Part shown: one piece after another, positions 1-7,639 of the stretch
How the letters are laid out: every line of letters begins with the position of its first letter
Numbering within the stretch: the first letter of the stretch is position 1
NCBI GenBank assembly: GCA_018064385.1
Contig: JAGHVI010000083.1
Coordinates: forward strand, 1-9,497
Origin: Candidatus Minthenecus merdequi
Lineage (GTDB): Bacteria; Bacteroidota; Bacteroidia; Bacteroidales; Paludibacteraceae
Length of the DNA stretch: 9,497 nt
Direction: 5' to 3'
Position numbers and translations under genes: made by a program
The notes under the pieces: model-generated
The model's database searches: none
Told to the model about the DNA's origin: nothing
The model's input: only the letters and a program-made list of their open reading frames with translations

Positions 1-30
1 AGGGTGGTTCTATAAATTAGGTTGAGACGA

Positions 31-130
31 TTTTGAAGTTTATTTTTAGCAGATTGCTGTGCGGAGGAAGGAAGCAATGCGGGCATTGTGACCGACTGAC
101 AAGCAGCAAGATGCAAAAATAAATTCAAAA
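31..130. repeat. long imperfect palindrome
   Basis: The left arm at 31-59 pairs with the right arm at 104-130 with a few bulges: TTTTGAA, then TTTATTTTT, then TTGCTG on the left have their complements in the same order on the right. The centre of the same palindrome is a perfect 6-bp stem, CAATGC (75-80) with GCATTG (83-88). Nested pairing around one centre near 81 argues for a real cruciform or RNA hairpin rather than chance. It may act as a transcription barrier or processing site for whatever lies upstream, or may simply be the core of the repeat element. Confidence 0.6.
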
Positions 131-137
131 GCGTCCA

Positions 138-198
138 AAGGTCGTGCAAACAAGAGCAGAAATAAACTTGTTTAGATATGCCGAGTGCAGCCGACCTT
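138..198. repeat. second hairpin unit in the leader
   Basis: AAGGTCG (138-144) is complementary to CGACCTT (192-198), TGCA at 145-148 faces TGCA at 186-189, and AAACAAG (148-154) is complementary to CTTGTTT (167-173). These nested pairs give a stem with an internal asymmetric loop. The stretch resembles a repeat unit I remember from Bacteroidales intergenic regions, which remains to be checked by a genome search. No clear T-tract follows either arm, so I do not call it an intrinsic terminator. Confidence 0.55.
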
Positions 199-262
199 CT
201 TCAATTATAAACCATCCTTTGATATAACACACAAACATAATTAATAGAACCCCTTTTAGGTT

Positions 263-1168
263 ATGGATGAAAACATAAGAGAGCGCGAACGTACGCAAAC
301 AAAAACTGCTGTAAGAACAAATGACAACAATGATGATTCAAAAGGGAAATGCCCTAAATGTGGTGCACATGTAGAAGAAGGGATGGAATTTTGTCCTGCA
401 TGCGGTGCGAAATTAGTGGATTACTGCACATTCTGCGGTGCGGCATTACGTTCAGACGACATTGACTGTCCAGAGTGCGGAGTGCCTATTGGAGGAGTTG
501 TTTGTCCACATTGTCATCAACTGAGTCTTAGAGCATTTTGTAATCATTGTGGACAGCCAGTGACACTTGCTGCACGAAAATCTGTTGAAAGAGCAAAGCA
601 GGACACAAAGGTACAAGAGGCTGCAAAATTGCTATCGCAGATGATACAACTGCATGAAGAATTGCAGGGTCTTCAGGGAGACGAAAATATGCCACCTGAA
701 GAGGAAGAAGAGTTGAAAGAGGCAGACCGTAAATTGATGGAGATGATGGCAAAAGTGGGATTCAAGCCATCAGAAAAGCCAAAAGTCTCAGCAAAGAGCA
801 GCAAGCGCACACGCGCAGATATTATGGCTGAATATCAAGCGGCTGTAGCAGCTGCTGCGAAAGCTATGGAAGAGATGTTGCCACCAGCAGGAATGACACC
901 ACAGGAGCAGCGAAACTATTGTACCGCAAGAAAAGTTGCAGTCACAGAACTCATTGAAGAGGTCTGGTACGGCATACCGAACGGGAACAACCCAATGGCA
1001 TGGGAATGCAATAAATGCAAAGTTTTGCATGATGATCCTTCGGAATGCGCATACGAAGAGTTTGGCGGGAAATGGGTTGAGTGTACTGAGTATGGAATTG
1101 TGTCAGCCGATACAGAAGGTGCAGTAAGAAACGTGACTTATAGAGAAGGGAAAAAAACTTATAGATAA
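263..1168 (+). CDS. multi-zinc-ribbon protein with helical middle region
   Basis: This is a 301-residue, probably cytoplasmic protein with no signal peptide or membrane helix. After a charged, disordered start it carries three consecutive CxxC...CxxC zinc ribbons: C30/C33/C44/C47, C55/C58/C69/C72 and C81/C84/C93/C96. Residues about 105-175 are rich in Glu, Lys, Leu and Met and look helical or coiled-coil. The C-terminal part has a further cysteine group (C249, C252, C262, C274) that may bind a fourth metal. Zinc ribbons of this kind usually mediate protein or nucleic-acid contacts, and no catalytic motif is seen. It is the first gene of the operon, and related ribbons occur in the AAA+ and FHA proteins downstream, so an adaptor or scaffold role is plausible but inferred. 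The ATG at 263 is the first start in the frame and lacks a Shine-Dalgarno sequence, as is usual in Bacteroidetes. Confidence 0.85.
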   Translation: MDENIRERERTQTKTAVRTNDNNDDSKGKCPKCGAHVEEGMEFCPACGAKLVDYCTFCGAALRSDDIDCPECGVPIGGVVCPHCHQLSLRAFCNHCGQPVTLAARKSVERAKQDTKVQEAAKLLSQMIQLHEELQGLQGDENMPPEEEEELKEADRKLMEMMAKVGFKPSEKPKVSAKSSKRTRADIMAEYQAAVAAAAKAMEEMLPPAGMTPQEQRNYCTARKVAVTELIEEVWYGIPNGNNPMAWECNKCKVLHDDPSECAYEEFGGKWVECTEYGIVSADTEGAVRNVTYREGKKTYR

Positions 1169-1193
1169 CGAAGACGATAACGATAACGATAAC
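1164..1193 (+). repeat. GATAAC hexamer tandem repeat before the kinase gene
   Basis: Five hexamer units lie at 1164-1193: GATAAC, the variant GAAGAC, then three perfect GATAAC units, ending 3 nt before the kinase ATG at 1197. The first unit contains the stop codon of the zinc-ribbon gene (TAA at 1166-1168), and three further in-frame TAA codons follow in the same frame, forming a string of stops. The kinase frame is open through the repeat back to a TGA at 1134 but holds no ATG, so 1197 is the first ATG. Changes in copy number would alter the spacing between the two genes rather than any reading frame. Confidence 0.8.
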
Positions 1194-1196
1194 GAA

Positions 1197-4100
1197 ATGG
1201 AATCACAGAAAACATCAATTGCTCCTCAAGGTACGGCAGTTGCTCCTCAGGGTACGGCAGTTGCCCCTCAAGGTACAGCAGTTGCTCCTCAAGGTACGGC
1301 AGTTGCCCCTCAAGGTACGGCAGTTGCCCCAAACAACCGACAGCCAAGAATAAACAATAACGATACAGAAGACAAAACTGGTCAAGAGATTTCATTGGGC
1401 GGATATATGCTCAAAGTTGAAAAACTCATTGGCAGAGGTACTGAGGGCGACTTATACATTGTGACAGACAAAAACAAGAAAGGCAAAAAATATGCCCTCA
1501 AATTGTACCACGAAAGATACCATCCTAATACAAAAGTACTTCCAGCCCTTACAAAACTTAATGGGAAAGATTTGATTGCAGATATCATCTCTTATGGCGA
1601 CAACTATGAACTTATGGAGTTTATGAAAAATGGCTCTGTGGCTGGTATGTCGCTGAAGGGCAATGCGCAAATGATTCTTGCCATAACTGTCAAGATGGCA
1701 ATGGTGCTTGATGCGATGCACAAAGCAGGAGTCATTCACAAAGATATGAAACCTGCTAACATTCTTGTTAAGGATAAGGACAAACTTCAATTCACACTCT
1801 GTGATTTCGGAATTGCCGACGTATTGGGTAAAGACAGGAAATGTGTTACTGAACAATCTCGTACACCAATATACGCTGCACCGGAACTTTATGATAGTGT
1901 AAAAGCCATTATAGAGGACAATAAATATAAGTTTGAGGTAACGCCGAAGGTTGATTTCTATTCGCTTGGAATGACGATACTTTCGTTGTGGATTGGCGAA
2001 AAGGCATTCGATGCACAGGAGGCTAAATTAGCAATAGACAAGAAAAACGGCAGAATAGAAGTGCCGAATGACATACCTGATCCTCTGAATAGAATATGCC
2101 GTGGACTGCTGCTTAAGAATCCAGCCAAGCGTTGGGATTTAGAGGAAATAGAAAAAACGCTGAATGGCGAAGAAGTTCCAGTAGAAGAAGACCAAATCAA
2201 CGAAGACCTCAACATAATCTACAACGCACAGAAACACCAGATAGCCAATACGCCAGAGCAGCTTGCAGCATTTATGATGGAAGACAGAGGTTTGGCAAAG
2301 AAATACCTGTATCGTGGTGATATTGAAAAATGGCTGAAAATATATCCTGAAATTTCGACCGAGATGCAGGAGATTGTGGAGAAACGTTACCCTACGGATC
2401 AGGAATCAGGTCTTTATGCAGCGATATATTTTCTTGACCCAGGAATGACTTTCCATTTGTCGGGTGTGACGAAATATGACATTGAGGATGTAACAAAAGA
2501 GGCACAGACACTGAAAGATGTAAGCAATTTTTTCAACGACAACTTTGCCGATAACGACACTTACGAAGCAATAGCCAGTCCAAGATTCTACGAATGGGTA
2601 AGAGTTCGAAGTATTGACCTGGCAGACAGATTGCCGGAAAATGATAATGTCAACGAAACGGCAACACTCAGGATACAGACCATTGATCCATTGTCAGACA
2701 TAATGATGATAAACGACCCTGAAGACCCTGATTACGCAATGACACAAGAAGGGTTGGGACGTTTATTCAATTGGCTGTACAACCTCTATTTCAACCATTG
2801 TGAGGAGGACTCTGAATTGTTGAGCGAGATATTGAGAGGCGAAGAATGTGAACCTCTGACATACAAAATACCTTCAAATGTTGTATCGTCAATCATCTGT
2901 AACATCATAGATCCGGAAAATTACAGTTATGTGACAGACTTCTTCAAAACAAAAGGCACACGTTTCAGCAATCAGGAAGATTTCTTCACAAACTGTTTGG
3001 ACGACACTAACGAAGATTACCAGGAAAAGGCAGGGCCGAAGGACGAGAACTTCTTCGTTCAGTCATCGTGGATGAAGATTATCAAGGGATTCGGTGTTGA
3101 CCCAGTATATGAAAACACAAAAACCAACGTCAGATGCGATAGTATAGAGGATTTTCATTCATTGTCACGCAAACAGATGCAGAAAGAGTATAATGATTGC
3201 GGTTTGTGCGGTTGGCTTGCCGTGATGCACCAAGAAGACCCTCAGGCTGATTTCAGTGAACAATTTGCCTACGAAAGCAGACTTCAGGACTATGTTGAAG
3301 AGCTGCGAAGAGTCGATTCAAAGATGGAGCCTGTGACTCGTTTTGACGAAGCAGTAAGCATAGCGTCAAACTTTATATCGAAAGGGAAACTGACACTCAG
3401 AGTACTCAACGTACGCTCGACAGTAATAACTGTATTGAACATCGTACTTGCAATTGTACCGGCATTGCTGTTGCTGTCTATGTTGATTTTCTCAATAATC
3501 GAACACCCTACAATTGACACTTCGTCACTCAACATAAGAAATTACTTCTGGATTATCGGCATCATCATTGCTTTAGTCGCATTTTTTGTGTTTGATGTGG
3601 ACGGCTGTATAATGCCAATCATCGTTGGACTGGTCGGGGCATTGATTTTAGGATTTGCGGCATATTTCCTTGGGCAATATATTCTTTATATATATACTGC
3701 TGTAGTGTTGGCGGCTCTCGTGTTCTTCTCAATAAAGACAATTTTCCACAAAAGTGAATATGCTGCCAATGCACGGAAATTCACGCGTCCTGGATTTGAG
3801 GAGAATGTGTTGGAGCCTCTTTACTATGCATTCTCGGACGAAGATGAGTTTGATTCATCGCTCAGTGTTGCGTTTGACGAAGACAATATTGACGATTGGA
3901 AAAACGAGTTAAAGCACGACCGCAAAATAATGTTTCTGTTTATCGGTGTCATTTGGTTTCTTATGATATTCAGTATTTTTATTCCAAAGAGTGAGCGATT
4001 CGAGAAATATTCTGCCCCTATCATAGAACGATTGAACATTGGTTCAGAGGATGAAACGAACGTAGTTCTCATCGAAAGCGAGACACTGAACCGAGGAGAC

Positions 4101-4346
4101 AAAGGCATTGAAGTCAGATATATGCAACAATTCCTCTACGAAAAAGGGCACACGGACAGTAAACCGGATGGTGTTTATGGCAAAGACACAGCCTTGGCTG
4201 TTAGAAAATACCAGAAAGATAACGGATTAGAGATAAACGGAAAAGCAGATAAACCGACCATAGAAATGATTAACAAGCAAGCTTCGGAAGAAAATATAGT
4301 CGAAAAAATCAAAGAAAAGGTTGATAAAAAAGCACCTAAAAAATAA
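1197..4346 (+). CDS. membrane Ser/Thr protein kinase with APQGTAV repeats and peptidoglycan-binding domain
   Basis: This 1049-residue protein is a Hanks-type (eukaryote-like) kinase that would transfer phosphate from ATP to Ser/Thr residues. The N-terminus has five APQGTAV heptads (9-43). The kinase domain spans about 68-322: glycine loop GRGTEG (79-84), ATP lysine K102, catalytic loop HKD with D183 and N188, DFG at 203-205, APE at 228-230 and R312 near the end. HKD replaces the usual HRD, and I could not identify the helix-C glutamate. Residues 330-735 are a cytoplasmic region I do not recognise, with two vaguely similar stretches at 405-415 and 669-682. Five hydrophobic helices follow, at about 741-768, 784-799, 804-826, 827-846 and 911-929. 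An odd number puts the C-terminus outside, where residues about 960-1032 match a PG_binding_1 domain (L964, GDKG at 967-970, then a DGVYG...T pattern). The tail is lysine-rich. The PP2C phosphatase and FHA protein downstream are its likely eraser and reader. Confidence 0.93.
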   Translation: MESQKTSIAPQGTAVAPQGTAVAPQGTAVAPQGTAVAPQGTAVAPNNRQPRINNNDTEDKTGQEISLGGYMLKVEKLIGRGTEGDLYIVTDKNKKGKKYALKLYHERYHPNTKVLPALTKLNGKDLIADIISYGDNYELMEFMKNGSVAGMSLKGNAQMILAITVKMAMVLDAMHKAGVIHKDMKPANILVKDKDKLQFTLCDFGIADVLGKDRKCVTEQSRTPIYAAPELYDSVKAIIEDNKYKFEVTPKVDFYSLGMTILSLWIGEKAFDAQEAKLAIDKKNGRIEVPNDIPDPLNRICRGLLLKNPAKRWDLEEIEKTLNGEEVPVEEDQINEDLNIIYNAQKHQIANTPEQLAAFMMEDRGLAKKYLYRGDIEKWLKIYPEISTEMQEIVEKRYPTDQESGLYAAIYFLDPGMTFHLSGVTKYDIEDVTKEAQTLKDVSNFFNDNFADNDTYEAIASPRFYEWVRVRSIDLADRLPENDNVNETATLRIQTIDPLSDIMMINDPEDPDYAMTQEGLGRLFNWLYNLYFNHCEEDSELLSEILRGEECEPLTYKIPSNVVSSIICNIIDPENYSYVTDFFKTKGTRFSNQEDFFTNCLDDTNEDYQEKAGPKDENFFVQSSWMKIIKGFGVDPVYENTKTNVRCDSIEDFHSLSRKQMQKEYNDCGLCGWLAVMHQEDPQADFSEQFAYESRLQDYVEELRRVDSKMEPVTRFDEAVSIASNFISKGKLTLRVLNVRSTVITVLNIVLAIVPALLLLSMLIFSIIEHPTIDTSSLNIRNYFWIIGIIIALVAFFVFDVDGCIMPIIVGLVGALILGFAAYFLGQYILYIYTAVVLAALVFFSIKTIFHKSEYAANARKFTRPGFEENVLEPLYYAFSDEDEFDSSLSVAFDEDNIDDWKNELKHDRKIMFLFIGVIWFLMIFSIFIPKSERFEKYSAPIIERLNIGSEDETNVVLIESETLNRGDKGIEVRYMQQFLYEKGHTDSKPDGVYGKDTALAVRKYQKDNGLEINGKADKPTIEMINKQASEENIVEKIKEKVDKKAPKK
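1221..1325 (+). repeat. five 21-bp tandem repeats encoding APQGTAV
   Basis: Five in-frame 21-bp copies start at 1221, 1242, 1263, 1284 and 1305, followed by a partial unit (Ala-Pro) at 1326. The copies differ only at a few silent positions (GCT/GCC, CAA/CAG, ACG/ACA), which points to recent expansion. Each unit has one threonine, so the array is a repeated potential phosphorylation or docking motif in front of the kinase domain. Because the unit is a multiple of three, copy number can change without breaking the gene. Confidence 0.95.
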
Positions 4347-4360
4347 CCATACAACTGTTT

Positions 4361-7300
4361 ATGATATGTAAGAAATGCGGCAAGGACAATCGTCCGGAAG
4401 CCAAATATTGTCGGTTTTGCGGTGATGCTATCCCTATGGAGAAACCATCGTCAGATCTCATTGGCAAGGAGAGCATACTGCCTGTGCTTGAAGATTTAGA
4501 GAAGAAACTGAAGGTAGCAAAGACCTTTGCACAATCTGGAGTAAAAATGGGTCTTGACTGCCTGATTCTTGGTGATTCCGGCACAGGGAAGGAGTATATG
4601 GCACTCTTCATAGCCACAAAAATGGTTGAGAGTGGAGCAGTCAGGAATGCGCCGAAAAAAGTTGATGCAGCCGACTGGGCAGATTTCACCAAAGATTTTG
4701 ACAACAACATTGCGAATCTAAAAGACGGCATACTCATAATAACCAATGCCCAGAAATTGCTGCCAAACTCAAAATCGCAAGAAGTCAACCAATTAGACAA
4801 GCTATTCACACGCATGCGGAACACCGAAGGAGCTCCTGTGGTGATACTGTGCGGAATACTGAACGACGTTAACGGTTTTTTTGAGAGCAACAAAGATGTT
4901 CATCGGCTATTTGAATTTGATTTTCGCTTGAGTGCGCTAAAAATCAATGACTTAACACATCTTGCGGTATCGTTGTTGAAAAACAGATTCCTTGTTGACA
5001 CAACACCCGAGGCAGAAGCCAAACTGCAGAGTCATTTTGCGTGGTACATTCGTCAGACTGACATTGGACACATCAATGGTCATTTATCTGAAAAAGTAGC
5101 CGAGATAGTTTCGGTCAAAGCAGCCCTGCGTAACGGAAAGACCATAAAACCAGAAGATATAGACGACCGGGAGTGCTTCGTAGCAAAAGGAGAAGAAGAA
5201 ATTCTGTCGGACCTTGACAAATACGTTGGATTGCAAAGTGTCAAAGATGAAATCAGGACAATTATCCGTACCATCAAAGAGCGGAAAGAACGTGGAATCA
5301 GGGATAAACTACTCAAAGACCACTATATCTTCACTGGGAATCCGGGTACTGGCAAAACAACCTTTGCCCGCAAATTCGGCGAGGTACTCAATGCCATAGG
5401 AGCCTTGCCTACAGGACAGTTCGTCGAAATATCGGGTAAAGACTTTATAGGCAGTCATATCGGTGATACCGAGGAGAATGTAAAGAATTATGTCAGCAAG
5501 GCGATGGGAGGCGTTCTTTTCATTGACGAAGCATACGCACTGAACAACGGCACGACATACGGAATGGATGCAGTCAACACACTTCTCAACATTCTGGAAA
5601 ACAGGAAGGGCGATTTTGTATGCATCATGGCTGGTTACACAAAAGAGATGGCTGAGTTTGTACGTATGAATCCAGGTATTCCTTCGCGCTGCAATGTCAC
5701 GATAGATTTCCCTGATTATACAGCCAAAGAACTCGAACAATTATTCCGTAATATGCTGAAAAGCAATGGCGAGAACACAGAGTTCAGTCTTGACGGAAAA
5801 GCCGAAGAGATGCTGCCGAAGGTCTTTGACAAAATGTACCTGAAACGCAGCGAAACTTTCGGAAACGCTCGCGAAGTGCGTAATCTTTTTGACCTTAGTG
5901 TCAAACGTCATCGTCAACGGAATGCAGAGGACGACATATTGACATACGCTGATATTGTAGGAGAAAGCGACACCAAAGAAATTTCAGTTGACGAAGTGAT
6001 GAAAGAGTTGGATTCATTTGTTGGAATGCACTCCGTCAAGGAGACTGTTCGTCGTATTGCCCAGGAGATTGCTGTTCAAAAGCGTCTCATCGAGATGGGC
6101 GAAGGGACGGCAGGTCTCACCAAATTCAATTTTCTGCTCACGGGGAATCCAGGTACAGGCAAAAGCACTGTTGCACGGACATTTGGCAAAATTTTCAAAG
6201 CTCTTGAAGTCACTGCCACCGACCTTGTTGTTGAAAAAGTTCCAAAGGACATCATCAGCCAGTACCAGAACGAGTCTGCCAAAAATATGGATGCAGCCAT
6301 CAACGAGGCAATGGGCGGAGTGCTTTTCCTGGACGAAGCCTACGACCTGGAACCGATGGACGCTGCAGGTCAAAGCACAAGTTCTGAAGGCAAAAAAGCC
6401 GTTCAGACACTGATGACCCGAATGGAAAACGAAGCTGGCAAATTTGTAGTTATCTGTGCCGGTTACCCTAAAGAGATGGATACATTCCTGAACTCTAACC
6501 CAGGTCTGAAACGTCGTTTTTCGCATACCATCAACATCGAAGATTACACAGCGGACGAATTGCTTCAGATTTACGAAAACGCAGCAAAAGCCAAGAAATA
6601 CAACTTCACACTGGCTGACGACAATGTACGCACAAAAGTCCTCAATATGTTCCGTAATATGGTAGCGATGAAGAGTGACAGATTCGGTAATGCAGGCGAA
6701 GCGATGAAGAAGGTTGCCGAGACAAAAACCAACATCAACAACCGCGTTGCCTCTGTGCCATACGACCAGTGGACGTCTGAGTTTCTGCACACTGCATTCT
6801 TGGATGATATTCCGTATGTTGAACCGGCGAAAGTCTCAATTGACGAATGTCTTGCCGAGCTCAACCGCCTCATTGGTCTTGAAGGTGTCAAAACCTCGCT
6901 GGCTCGTTTGGCAAACACCATAAACAACGAAATTGAATTTGCCAAGGCAGAGAACCGCCGTCCTGAAATACCTCTTGGTCACTATCTGTTCCTTGGCAAT
7001 CCGGGGACAGGCAAAACAACAGTTGCCCGACTGATGGGCAAAATTCTCTATTCAATGGGAGCCTTGCCTTCGCCTAATGTTGTCGAAGTCGGCAAATCTG
7101 ACCTTGTTGGACGTTTTGTTGGCGACACCGAAGCAATAACATCACATGTGATTGACACTGCGATGGGTGGAATACTCTTCATAGACGAGGCTTACCAACT
7201 GGCAAGCGACCAATTTGGACGTAATGCTCTTGAAGTTCTTGTGGCACGGTTGGAAAACGACCGTGGCAAGTTTGTCTGCATTGCTGCAGGTTATACGACC

Positions 7301-7639
7301 GAGATGGAAGCGTTTTTGTCGGAAAACAGTGGTTTTGAATCGCGTTTTCCTAAGCAGAACCGCATAACGTTCGAGGACTACAAGCCAGAGGAACTTTATG
7401 ATATATTTATGATTCATTTGCGCAAGGGAGGCTACTCTCTCGACCCAATGGCAGAGAATGCAGTACGAGGTAAACTGACTTTAATGTACAACAACCGTGG
7501 ACGCACATTCGGTAATGGTCGTGACGCACGAAACCTCTTTGACGAGGTCAAACAGAATTTGGCAATGCGTCTTGCCGAAGATGGCGAACAACACTCAGTC
7601 GAAGAACGTAAACAGATAATTATGGAGGATATACTATGA
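4361..7639 (+). CDS. zinc-ribbon multi-AAA+ ATPase of the CbxX/CfxQ (SpoVK/EccA) type
   Basis: This 1092-residue, soluble protein begins with one zinc ribbon (C3/C6/C17/C20). Four AAA+ modules follow. Module 0 (about 30-280) has a P-loop GDSGTGKE (71-78), but the Walker B acids are replaced (T128 and N129 where the others have D and E), so it is probably inactive. Modules 1-3 are typical CbxX/CfxQ domains with P-loops GNPGTGKT at 326-333, GNPGTGKS at 595-602 and GNPGTGKT at 879-886, Walker B D389/E390, D658/E659 and D942/E943, an AGY sensor strand, and an NPG...SR/RR arginine-finger segment (N-S-G in module 3). Each starts with a similar (F/Y/L)(V/I)G(L/M)xxVK segment near 290, 555 and 839. 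Relatives of the family are ATP-driven remodellers such as the Rubisco activase CbbX and EccA of ESX secretion; the client here is unknown. It starts 14 nt after the kinase and overlaps the FHA gene by 4 nt. Confidence 0.92.
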   Translation: MICKKCGKDNRPEAKYCRFCGDAIPMEKPSSDLIGKESILPVLEDLEKKLKVAKTFAQSGVKMGLDCLILGDSGTGKEYMALFIATKMVESGAVRNAPKKVDAADWADFTKDFDNNIANLKDGILIITNAQKLLPNSKSQEVNQLDKLFTRMRNTEGAPVVILCGILNDVNGFFESNKDVHRLFEFDFRLSALKINDLTHLAVSLLKNRFLVDTTPEAEAKLQSHFAWYIRQTDIGHINGHLSEKVAEIVSVKAALRNGKTIKPEDIDDRECFVAKGEEEILSDLDKYVGLQSVKDEIRTIIRTIKERKERGIRDKLLKDHYIFTGNPGTGKTTFARKFGEVLNAIGALPTGQFVEISGKDFIGSHIGDTEENVKNYVSKAMGGVLFIDEAYALNNGTTYGMDAVNTLLNILENRKGDFVCIMAGYTKEMAEFVRMNPGIPSRCNVTIDFPDYTAKELEQLFRNMLKSNGENTEFSLDGKAEEMLPKVFDKMYLKRSETFGNAREVRNLFDLSVKRHRQRNAEDDILTYADIVGESDTKEISVDEVMKELDSFVGMHSVKETVRRIAQEIAVQKRLIEMGEGTAGLTKFNFLLTGNPGTGKSTVARTFGKIFKALEVTATDLVVEKVPKDIISQYQNESAKNMDAAINEAMGGVLFLDEAYDLEPMDAAGQSTSSEGKKAVQTLMTRMENEAGKFVVICAGYPKEMDTFLNSNPGLKRRFSHTINIEDYTADELLQIYENAAKAKKYNFTLADDNVRTKVLNMFRNMVAMKSDRFGNAGEAMKKVAETKTNINNRVASVPYDQWTSEFLHTAFLDDIPYVEPAKVSIDECLAELNRLIGLEGVKTSLARLANTINNEIEFAKAENRRPEIPLGHYLFLGNPGTGKTTVARLMGKILYSMGALPSPNVVEVGKSDLVGRFVGDTEAITSHVIDTAMGGILFIDEAYQLASDQFGRNALEVLVARLENDRGKFVCIAAGYTTEMEAFLSENSGFESRFPKQNRITFEDYKPEELYDIFMIHLRKGGYSLDPMAENAVRGKLTLMYNNRGRTFGNGRDARNLFDEVKQNLAMRLAEDGEQHSVEERKQIIMEDIL
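7624..7628 (+). promoter_or_regulatory. Shine-Dalgarno-like GGAGG before the FHA gene
   Basis: GGAGG lies 7 nt upstream of the ATG at 7636, inside the last codons of the AAA+ gene. Combined with the ATGA stop/start overlap at 7636-7639, it suggests translational coupling of the AAA+ and FHA proteins, perhaps to fix their ratio. Bacteroidetes rarely rely on this signal and the bases also encode the C-terminal residues of the ATPase, so its use is uncertain. The other genes of the operon have no comparable site. Confidence 0.4.

Larger units (their letters stand above)
1..256. mobile_element. palindromic intergenic element with terminal inverted repeats (MITE-like)
   Basis: This non-coding leader has related ends in inverted orientation: GGTTCTATAAATTA at 6-19 matches the reverse complement of 238-251 at 13 of 14 positions. 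Between the ends lie two independent foldable units (31-130 and 138-198), so almost the whole segment can form secondary structure. No open frame of note is present. The layout fits a miniature inverted-repeat element or a dispersed palindromic repeat. From memory, strings such as the one around 181-191 recur between genes in Prevotella and Bacteroides genomes, but I could not search for this. The left boundary is uncertain because the window begins inside or at the repeat, and no target-site duplication can be judged. The element sits directly in front of the five-gene operon, so its right end probably overlaps the operon's promoter region. Confidence 0.5.

Noticed and set aside
218..249. Possible Bacteroidetes promoter: TTTG at 218-221 with a TAATAGAA segment at 242-249
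   Set aside because: The -33-like TTTG is there, but the -7 element matches only the TA of TAnnTTTG, and the same bases belong to the inverted repeat. Too weak to annotate.
1..262. Leader considered as a riboswitch or small RNA
   Set aside because: The folding is explained by nested palindromes of a repeat element; no known aptamer core is visible, and the first gene is not a metabolic or transport gene.
1221..1325. Tandem repeats considered as a CRISPR array
   Set aside because: The 21-bp units are directly adjacent with no spacers and are in frame within a protein, so they are a coding repeat.
4336..4893. 185-codon minus-strand open frame across the start of the AAA+ gene
   Set aside because: It is antisense to the zinc ribbon and P-loop of the first module, and its Ser/Phe-rich translation has no recognisable domain.
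6014..6790. 258-codon open frame on the minus strand inside the AAA+ gene
   Set aside because: It lies wholly antisense to conserved AAA+ domains with clear motifs, and its translation is Cys/Phe/His-rich with no domain, as expected of a shadow frame.
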